Source of the DNA: Candidatus Omnitrophota bacterium
GTDB taxonomy: Bacteria; Omnitrophota; Gorgyraeia; Aquiviventales; Aquiviventaceae
DNA: 25,003 nucleotides
Reading direction: 5' to 3'
Assembly: GCA_016206585.1 (NCBI GenBank)
Contig: JACQRE010000162.1
Location: 1 to 25,003, forward strand
The first letter of the stretch is position 1, and the number at the start of each line of letters is the position of its first letter. This document shows positions 19,829-25,003 of this stretch, one piece after another. A model generated the notes under the pieces. It had not been told where the DNA came from and made no database searches. It worked only from the letters and a program-made list of their open reading frames with translations. The position numbers were made by a program, and so were the translations under genes.

Positions 19829-21466
19829 TTACTTTTGACCATTCGCTTCCCAGAGTCGTTGCAGGACCTTGAGGGCAGCGCGGAAGGTGGCGTCGGGGGC
19901 GCGATTGTCGGAGAGGCGCGTCCATTCGCGGCCGCTCCAGCCCCGCCGAGGGCGGGGCTCGAACTCCGCGCGCAGCCGGTCGTAGTGCTCCGGCTTCGCT
20001 TCGGAGAGGTCGCTCTTCGCCGCGTAGCGGGCGGCCACGCGCCGCAGCGCCACGGCTCGCGGCACGACACACTCAAAGAAGTGGAACGAGGCCCCCCGCC
20101 GCCTGGCGATCTCCCGCAGCAGCTTCCGGCCGGAGGTTTTGGAGAACATCCCGTCGCAGACGACCGAGCGGCCCTGGGCCGCCAGCGCCTCGGCCCGGCG
20201 GATCAGCCGCTGGTAGACGAGCTCGGAGACGTGCGGCGCGTAGAGGCCGCCGGCAAATCCCTGCCCGCCCCGGCGCCTGGCGGCGAACTCTCGCAGGCGG
20301 ATCTCATCCGTGCGCAGCCACACCGCACCCAGCGCCCGGCTGAGCGACCGGGCCAGCGTGCTCTTCCCCGTCCCGATGAGGCCGCCGACCAGGATGAGCC
20401 GCGGCGGCGCGAACGCGCGCGCATAGCGGACGGCCAGCTGAAAATGGCGGCGGGACAGGCTGCGGATGCGCCGGCCCTCGGCGGTGCGGGGATGCTGGAG
20501 CCAGGCGAACCCGCGCACCTTGCCGCGCACCAGGCTGCGGTGGCACCGGTAGAACGGCAGCACCGCCTCGAAGGTCGGCTCGGACAGCCGCCTCCGGTAC
20601 CGGTCGACCAGCGCGGCGGCGAGGTCCGCGCGCCCGCGGAACTCCAGGTCCATCACGAGGAAGCTGAAGTCGTTGGCGAGATCGGCGCACCGGAACGCCG
20701 GCTGGAACTCGACGCAGTCGAAGATGACGGGGCTGGTCAGGCCCGCCTGCCGCGCCGCCACATGATGGCGCGAGCGGCTCGGCGCAGGCAGGCAGATGTT
20801 CTCGCAGCGCAGATCGCCGTGGCCGTCGATGATGCGGCCCTCCCGGACGCGCCGCGTCAGGAGCGGCTCATGGAGTGCTAGGTACTGGCGGTACGCCGAC
20901 TCGAGCCGCACCCGGTCCGCTTCCGGCAGGAGCCGCCCGACGAACGGCTGGCACTCGCGCAGGTTGCCGAGCACCAGCTCGGCGACCCGTGCCGGCTCGC
21001 CGTAGCGGGTCATCGATGGGCTGCGGGCCGCGGAGCGGAAAAAAGGAATCAGCCGGTCCGCGATGCGCGCCACGTCCCGCCGGGTGACCCGGCGGCGCGC
21101 CACCAACCGGTCCAACATGCGCGCCTCCGGCAGCCGGCGCATCTGCACCACCCACTCGACCGCCCGGCCCGAGCCACCCAATCGCAGCCCGGAGGGCGCC
21201 TCGACGATGGGCACCATGGCGAGGTAGACCGATGGGGCCAGCCGCCGGTTGAGCGACAGCTCCAGGCGGCAGAACTTCTTGCGGAGAGCCAGCGTGGAGG
21301 CATCGAGGAACGGGAACGTGACCGGCTTCTTCAGCTTGTAGGCGAAGCGGCCGGCCAGGAAGACGTGTGACACATGGGTCTCCCGCCGCTCGACCGTGGC
21401 GACCGGGTGCGGATAGGAGGCGGGGCTGGAGAGAAACCGGACGATCCGCCGCTCGTGGGAGTCCAT
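19829..21466 (-). CDS. Aminoglycoside-phosphotransferase-like / P-loop kinase fusion
   Basis: The 545-residue protein has an N-terminal phosphotransferase-like domain (about 1-330) with the Brenner-type motif DGHGDLRCENICL and FDCVEFQPAFRCADLANDFSFLVMDL. A C-terminal AAA/zeta-type P-loop domain follows, with LVGGLIGTGKSTLARSLSRAL (about 350-370) and the downstream SVVCDGMF. This architecture is widespread as 'bifunctional APH/ATP-binding protein' (Rv2004c-like); its substrate is unknown. The ATG at 21466 lies 10 bases after TACAAT on the minus strand and has no Shine-Dalgarno. It is divergent from the TIGR04073 gene across 77 bases. Confidence 0.88.
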   Translation of the reverse strand: MDSHERRIVRFLSSPASYPHPVATVERRETHVSHVFLAGRFAYKLKKPVTFPFLDASTLALRKKFCRLELSLNRRLAPSVYLAMVPIVEAPSGLRLGGSGRAVEWVVQMRRLPEARMLDRLVARRRVTRRDVARIADRLIPFFRSAARSPSMTRYGEPARVAELVLGNLRECQPFVGRLLPEADRVRLESAYRQYLALHEPLLTRRVREGRIIDGHGDLRCENICLPAPSRSRHHVAARQAGLTSPVIFDCVEFQPAFRCADLANDFSFLVMDLEFRGRADLAAALVDRYRRRLSEPTFEAVLPFYRCHRSLVRGKVRGFAWLQHPRTAEGRRIRSLSRRHFQLAVRYARAFAPPRLILVGGLIGTGKSTLARSLSRALGAVWLRTDEIRLREFAARRRGGQGFAGGLYAPHVSELVYQRLIRRAEALAAQGRSVVCDGMFSKTSGRKLLREIARRRGASFHFFECVVPRAVALRRVAARYAAKSDLSEAKPEHYDRLRAEFEPRPRRGWSGREWTRLSDNRAPDATFRAALKVLQRLWEANGQK

Positions 21467-21476
21467 CAGAGAAGTT

Positions 21477-21482
21477 ATTGTA
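21477..21482 (-). promoter_or_regulatory. TACAAT -10 box of the APH/P-loop gene
   Basis: TACAAT on the minus strand puts ATG 21466 at about +5. The -35 region is weak. Confidence 0.4.
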
Positions 21483-21490
21483 CAGGCTGC

Positions 21491-21519
21491 TTGAGTTTCT
21501 TGCACTCCCTTGCTAGAGT
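21491..21519 (+). promoter_or_regulatory. Possible promoter of the TIGR04073-type gene
   Basis: TTGAGT (21491-21496), a 17-base spacer and TAGAGT (21514-21519). A normal leader with GGAGG follows. Confidence 0.4.
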
Positions 21520-21543
21520 GATACCCAGCGTTGGAGGTGCCGC

Positions 21544-21912
21544 ATGCAGAGACCAACCGGGATGGCCGTGTGGATCGCCGCGGTGCTGGTGCTGGGACTC
21601 ACGGCCCCGGCGAGCGCCGAGACGATGGACGCCGGCAACGCGATCACCAAGCTGGGCCGTGGCGCCGTGAACCTGGCGACCGGCTGGGTCGAGATCCCCA
21701 AGCGCATCCAGGAGACATCCGTGGAGTCCGGGACGGCTGCCGGCTGGACGTGGGGCCTGCTACGCGGCCTGGGATATGGCTTCATCCGCACCGTCGCCGG
21801 AGCCTATGAAATCGTGACCTTCCCGTTTCCCGCCCCGCCCCACTACGAACCGGTCATCCAGCCGGAATACGTCTTCACGGACGAGTCGGTCGACTCCAGC
21901 TACCGTCGGTAG
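21544..21912 (+). CDS. Exosortase system-associated protein, TIGR04073-like
   Basis: The 122-residue protein has a signal peptide (about residues 1-25, ending APASA) and a mature part with KLGRGAVNLATGWVEIPKRI, GLLRGLGYGFIRTVAGAYEIVTFPFP and YEPVIQPEYVF. This matches the pattern of the TIGR04073 family, which occurs in genomes with exosortase/PEP-CTERM systems. Its biochemical role is unknown. GGAGG lies 6 bases before the ATG. Together with the PEP-CTERM gene 3 kb away it indicates a functional sorting system in this genome. Confidence 0.85.
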   Translation: MQRPTGMAVWIAAVLVLGLTAPASAETMDAGNAITKLGRGAVNLATGWVEIPKRIQETSVESGTAAGWTWGLLRGLGYGFIRTVAGAYEIVTFPFPAPPHYEPVIQPEYVFTDESVDSSYRR

Positions 21913-21921
21913 CGAAACCTC

Positions 21922-21950
21922 TTGCGTAATCGCTTCAACTTGCATAAAAT
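21922..21950 (+). promoter_or_regulatory. Promoter of the MscS-type TM gene
   Basis: TTGCGT (21922-21927), a 17-base spacer and TAAAAT (21945-21950), followed by a ~30-base leader with AGGAGGT. Confidence 0.6.
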
Positions 21951-21986
21951 TGCTCTAAGTCTAACCTACAACAGGAGGTGAGACGA

Positions 21987-22682
21987 ATGGAATCCGGGGA
22001 GGTGGGATCGGGTTTCAATTCGCTCGTGGTGGAGCCGGTGCAGGCATTCGTGAACCAGCTCATGGCTTTTCTGCCAACGCTGGCCGGGGCGTTGCTGCTC
22101 TTGCTCGTGGGCTGGATCATCGCCAAAGGGGTCGAGGCGCTGGCGGTGCGGATTCTGAAGACGATTACGCTGGACAAGATCGCCGACCAGATCCAGCTCA
22201 GCAACGTGCTGAGCAAGGGGGGCATCAAGCACAAGCCGTCCGAGCTGGTCGGGGTCATCATCTACTGGCTCGTCATGCTGGCGGTCGTCATGGTGGTCTT
22301 CAACGCGCTCCAGCTGACGGTGGCTGCCGAGCTGTTCCAGGATATCGTCACCTTCATGCCGAACGTGGTCGCGGCGGTCTTCATCCTCATCGTGGGGATG
22401 TTTGCGGCGGCGTTCGTCTCCTCCACCGTCCGGACTGCGGCCAGCAACGCGGGGATCCTCCAGGCACATCTGATCGGCCAGCTGACCCAGACGGTCGTGG
22501 TGATCTTTGCGATGGTCGCCGCGCTCCAGCAGCTGAAGATCCCGTTCTTCGGCGAGGTGTTCCTGATCATCCTGGGCGGCATCAGCCTGGGCTGCGCGAT
22601 CGCCTTCGGGCTGGGCTGCAAGGAGCTTGCCGGCCGATGGGTGTCGGACATCGTGGACCAAGTGCAGGGACGCAAGCGTTAG
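21987..22682 (+). CDS. Membrane protein with conserved TM helices of the MscS-associated type
   Basis: The 231-residue protein has repeated 'conserved TM helix' units (PF05552-like), for example PTLAGALLLLLVGWIIAKGVEALAVRILK and PNVVAAVFILIVGMFAAAFVSS, each an MscS-N-terminal-like helix followed by a polar segment. There is no beta domain of MscS, so it may be a channel-like or CmpX-type protein without a full mechanosensitive pore. AGGAGGT precedes the ATG at 21987. The VanY-like gene follows within a few bases, suggesting an operon. Confidence 0.85.
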   Translation: MESGEVGSGFNSLVVEPVQAFVNQLMAFLPTLAGALLLLLVGWIIAKGVEALAVRILKTITLDKIADQIQLSNVLSKGGIKHKPSELVGVIIYWLVMLAVVMVVFNALQLTVAAELFQDIVTFMPNVVAAVFILIVGMFAAAFVSSTVRTAASNAGILQAHLIGQLTQTVVVIFAMVAALQQLKIPFFGEVFLIILGGISLGCAIAFGLGCKELAGRWVSDIVDQVQGRKR

Positions 22683-22687
22683 CGCGA

Positions 22688-23521
22688 GTGGTTCGATCCG
22701 GTTTCTCCGTGGCCCCGCGATTACCGCTCCTCTTGGCGGTGATTGCGGGGTTGTTCTTGACCCCTCCCGCCTTCGCGCTCAACGTCCAGCGGCTTGAGCC
22801 GGAGGAGATCGCCACCCTCGAGGCGCTTCTCACGGCGCTCGAACCGGCGCTGGCCGCCAAGAAACAGGATGGGTCCGCCATCCTGCTGACGTGGGAGGCG
22901 CTGTATGAGCCGCTCAGCTCGGAGCCGCGCGCGTTCCTGGATCAGTTCCGCGCGCTCAAGGCTGAAGGGCTCGGGGCGACCAGCCACTACTTCGGGGAAG
23001 CCGGCGCGCCTTCCGACATCGTCCCCGTGGGACCGCAACACACCCTCAAGCATGGCGAGCTGACCCCGCTGGATCCCCAATACCTCCCTCGCGAGGTGTT
23101 CGACGCGTACCAGCGGATGATGGACGCGATGCACGCCGCCCTGGGCAAGCGGCTGCTGGTCGAGTCGGGCTACCGCGCTCCGGCGTATCAGCTCTACCTC
23201 TTCCTCTTCTATCTGCCCAAGCACGGCCATTCCGTCACCGAGACCAACCGGTTCGTGGCGCTGCCCGGCTACAGCGAGCACGGGTATCCGCCCCGGCAGG
23301 CCATTGATTTCATCAATGAAGAGGGCATCAACGGTGAGGATCATCCGGAGGAGTTCGAGGCGCTGCCGGAGTACCAATGGCTCCAGCAGCATGCGGCCGA
23401 GTTCGGGTTCTTCCTCTCCTACCCTCGCGGCAACGCCACGAACACGGCCTTTGAGCCGTGGCACTGGCACTACGAAAGCAGCGACAAGCAACAAGCGACA
23501 CGCAGCACTCCAACACCATGA
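22688..23521 (+). CDS. VanY-type D-alanyl-D-alanine carboxypeptidase (M15B)
   Basis: The ~277-residue exported peptidase has a signal peptide (PRLPLLLAVIAGLFLTPPAFA, cleavage near FALNV) and a C-terminal M15B domain: LLVESGYRAPAYQLYL, GYSEHGYPPRQAIDF (S-x-H-x(5-7)-D zinc site) and FEPWHWHYE. It should trim D-Ala from peptidoglycan stem peptides in the periplasm. The start is uncertain: GTG 22688 is listed, GTG 22709 is an alternative, and neither has a good ribosome site. The 11-residue tail after HYES (SDKQQATRSTPTP region) is encoded by a heptamer repeat. The stop overlaps the next ATG (ATGA). Confidence 0.88.
   Translation: MVRSGFSVAPRLPLLLAVIAGLFLTPPAFALNVQRLEPEEIATLEALLTALEPALAAKKQDGSAILLTWEALYEPLSSEPRAFLDQFRALKAEGLGATSHYFGEAGAPSDIVPVGPQHTLKHGELTPLDPQYLPREVFDAYQRMMDAMHAALGKRLLVESGYRAPAYQLYLFLFYLPKHGHSVTETNRFVALPGYSEHGYPPRQAIDFINEEGINGEDHPEEFEALPEYQWLQQHAAEFGFFLSYPRGNATNTAFEPWHWHYESSDKQQATRSTPTP
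23474..23508. repeat. Tandem heptanucleotide repeat at the end of the vanY-like gene
   Basis: Units GCGACAA, GCAACAA, GCGACAC, GCAGCAC run at period 7 inside the last codons of the peptidase gene and end 9 bases before the APC permease ATG. Positions 23479-23500 are an inverted copy of 12753-12774. Confidence 0.85.
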
Positions 23522-24834
23522 CGAAACCCACAAGCTTACTGCGATCCTTGGGACTCTTCGATGCGACGATGCTGGTGGTGGGCTGCATCGTCGGGGTGGG
23601 CATCTTCCGCACCGCCAGCTCCATCGCCGGGCACCTGCCCTCGCCCTCGCTCATCCTGCTGCTGTGGCTGGCCGGCGGGCTCGTGTCGCTCTGCGGGGCG
23701 CTGGGCTACGCCGAGCTGGCCGCGATGTTCCCCGCCAGCGGCGGCGACTACGTCTATATCACCGAGGTGTACGGCCGCTTCTGGGGCTTCCTCTTCGGCT
23801 GGACGAAGCTGTTCATCGAGCGGACCGGCACCATCGCGATCCTCGGCATCGTCTTCGCCGAATACGCCCGACGGCTCGTGCCCTACCCTGAGGGGATGCA
23901 GGGCTGGATCGCCGCCGCCGCGATCATCCTCCTGACCGTGGTCAACGTGGCCGGGGTGCGCTGGGGCACGGTCGTGCAGAACGTGTTCACGGCGCTGAAG
24001 ATCGTGGCGCTGATGGCGCTGATCGCCGTGGGCGCCCAGGCGTTTGCCGCGCACAACACGGTCGCTCCCGACTGGACGATCCCCTCGCTGACGCTGCCGC
24101 TGATGCAATCGGCGGGGGTGGCGTTCGTGTTCGTCCTGTGGACGTTCGGCGGATGGACCGAGGCGGCGTACGTGGCGGAGGAGGTGAAGGAGCCGACGCG
24201 CAACATCCCGCGCGCCATCATCGGCGGGGTCGCGCTCACCACCCTGCTCTACCTGCTCGTCAACTGGAGCTACCTGCTCTTCATTCCCATGGAACGGCTG
24301 GCCCAGACGCCGCTCGTCGCCTCCAGCGTGATGCAGGACGCTGTGGGCCGCTCGGGGGCGGTGTTCATCGCGTGGATGATCGCCTGCTCGGCGTTCGGCG
24401 CGCTCAACGGCTACATCCTCACCGGCGGGCGCATCCTATACGCCATCGGCAAGGACCACGCGCTCTTTACGCGGCTTGGCACGGTCGATCCCGCGTGCCG
24501 GACGCCGATGCTCGCCCTGTGGACCAACGCGGCGGTCGCGATCGTGCTGGTCTTCACCAAGACGTTCGACCAGATCATGACGTACTCGACCGTCGTGATC
24601 TCCGTGTTCTTCACGATGGCGGTGTTCGGCGTGATGATCTTGCGCCGCCGGCATCCCCGCGCCGCGCGGCCGTACCGCACCTGGGGCTACCCCGTGACCC
24701 CGATCCTGTTCTGCCTGGTGTATCTGGGGTTCATCGCCGACGTCTGCGTCAAGGAGCCGCAAGAGGCCCTCTTCGGTTTCGGACTGCTCGCCCTTGGCCT
24801 GCCACTCTACTGGTGGTCACAGCGTTCCAAGTAG
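23518..24834 (+). CDS. APC-family amino acid permease (LAT-like)
   Basis: The 438-residue protein has about twelve helices and the APC signature LGLFDATMLVVGCIVGVGIF in helix 1 (the unwound glycine stretch that binds substrate). Others are ALGYAELAAMFPASGGDYVYI in helix 2-3, and FGGWTEAAYVAEEVKEPTRNIPRAI, typical of amino acid/polyamine transporters of the LAT subgroup. Substrate cannot be fixed. The ATG at 23518 overlaps the VanY stop (ATGA). There is no Shine-Dalgarno; the bases before the ATG are the heptamer repeat. A LAT-type permease would be compatible with uptake of amino acids released by the VanY-like peptidase; this is inference from the coupling. Confidence 0.93.
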   Translation: MTKPTSLLRSLGLFDATMLVVGCIVGVGIFRTASSIAGHLPSPSLILLLWLAGGLVSLCGALGYAELAAMFPASGGDYVYITEVYGRFWGFLFGWTKLFIERTGTIAILGIVFAEYARRLVPYPEGMQGWIAAAAIILLTVVNVAGVRWGTVVQNVFTALKIVALMALIAVGAQAFAAHNTVAPDWTIPSLTLPLMQSAGVAFVFVLWTFGGWTEAAYVAEEVKEPTRNIPRAIIGGVALTTLLYLLVNWSYLLFIPMERLAQTPLVASSVMQDAVGRSGAVFIAWMIACSAFGALNGYILTGGRILYAIGKDHALFTRLGTVDPACRTPMLALWTNAAVAIVLVFTKTFDQIMTYSTVVISVFFTMAVFGVMILRRRHPRAARPYRTWGYPVTPILFCLVYLGFIADVCVKEPQEALFGFGLLALGLPLYWWSQRSK

Positions 24835-24857
24835 GCAGATGTCTCCTCGGCAACGCA

Positions 24858-24927
24858 ATTCGGAGTTCGGAGTTCGGAGTTCGGAATCCGTCCACTCCGC
24901 ACTCCACACTCCGCACTCCACACTCTT
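24858..24927. repeat. Inverted heptanucleotide repeat (4 + 5 units)
   Basis: Four units ATTCGGA/GTTCGGA (24858-24885), a 7-base spacer, and five units CACTCCG/CACTCCA/CACTCTT (24893-24927). The arms are complementary at about 6 of 7 bases per unit. The right arm ends 3 bases before the ATG at 24931. Confidence 0.9.
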
Positions 24928-24930
24928 CCG

Positions 24931-25003
24931 ATGAGCCTGTTCGCGGTCGCGATCACGGCGTGCGCGCTGTTCCTGCTCGGCTACGCCGTGTACGGCCGGT
25001 GGC
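24931..25003 (+). CDS. Start of a CstA-like carbon starvation/pyruvate transporter (partial)
   Basis: Only 24 residues are visible: MSLFAVAITACALFLLGYAVYGRW, running off the right edge. The hydrophobic first helix ending in GYxxYGRW resembles the start of CstA-family peptide/pyruvate transporters (GY-x-FYGRF). The identification is tentative because so little is present. No Shine-Dalgarno is seen; the inverted heptamer repeat abuts the ATG. Confidence 0.5.
   Translation, partial: MSLFAVAITACALFLLGYAVYGRW

Noticed and set aside
21500..21514. TTGCACTCCCTTGCT as a sigma54 promoter for the TIGR04073 gene.
   Set aside because: The spacing between the -24 and -12 elements is one base short and the GG is TG, so it does not meet the strict requirement.
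24858..24927. Regular short repeats that could suggest a CRISPR array.
   Set aside because: Units are 7 bases with no spacers; this is a tandem repeat, and there are no cas genes.

Overview
This is a GC-rich, gene-dense 25 kb chromosomal window from a diderm bacterium. Outer-membrane proteins, exported proteins, a PEP-CTERM protein and an exosortase-associated TIGR04073-type protein point to a Gram-negative envelope with an exosortase elsewhere in the genome. Nickel superoxide dismutase, a c-di-GMP-I riboswitch and several 'mitochondrial-type' enzymes (aconitase, NAD kinase, small release factor) suggest an uncultured, possibly PVC- or Omnitrophota-like lineage. That placement is inference. 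I see no phage, IS element, CRISPR array, rRNA or tRNA.

Layout. 1-4817 (minus): a metal-uptake cluster (NicO-like nickel/cobalt permease, DUF2946-like protein, outer-membrane porin, ZnuA, ZnuB), followed by a partial aconitase with its own internal promoter. 4886-6706 (plus): a small membrane-anchored protein and an HTTM-DCC fusion whose start appears frameshifted. 6703-8178 (minus): an exported MEMO1/AMMECR1 fusion. 8244-8744 (plus): a strong promoter, a roughly 230-nt structured RNA ending in an intrinsic terminator, then a cold-shock gene. 8765-14218 (minus): a long co-directional run (54-aa protein, exported 107-aa protein, beta-repeat protein, small release factor, cyclophilin, TypA, small membrane protein, NAD kinase). 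14253-15175 (minus): a c-di-GMP riboswitch unit encoding a DUF948-like and a YtxH-like envelope protein, closed by a terminator. 15185-18828 (minus): MFS transporter, AsmA-like protein, and a lamin-tail PEP-CTERM protein behind a sigma54-type promoter and an attenuator-like hairpin. 18915-21466 (minus): Ni-SOD maturation protease (sodX), Ni-SOD (sodN), and a phosphotransferase/P-loop kinase. 21544-25003 (plus): TIGR04073 protein, MscS-type TM-helix protein, VanY-type peptidase, APC permease, and the start of a CstA-like protein.

Connections. The NicO-like nickel transporter could supply Ni-SOD. The PEP-CTERM and TIGR04073 proteins both imply an exosortase/exopolysaccharide system, and the riboswitch and sigma54 elements suggest envelope or biofilm regulation.

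Two window-wide patterns stand out. In at least six genes a -10 box lies so close to the start codon that the mRNA would be nearly leaderless (ATG at about +2 to +7). Separately, degenerate heptanucleotide repeats (a period-8 version in one case) lie directly in front of start codons that lack a Shine-Dalgarno sequence.
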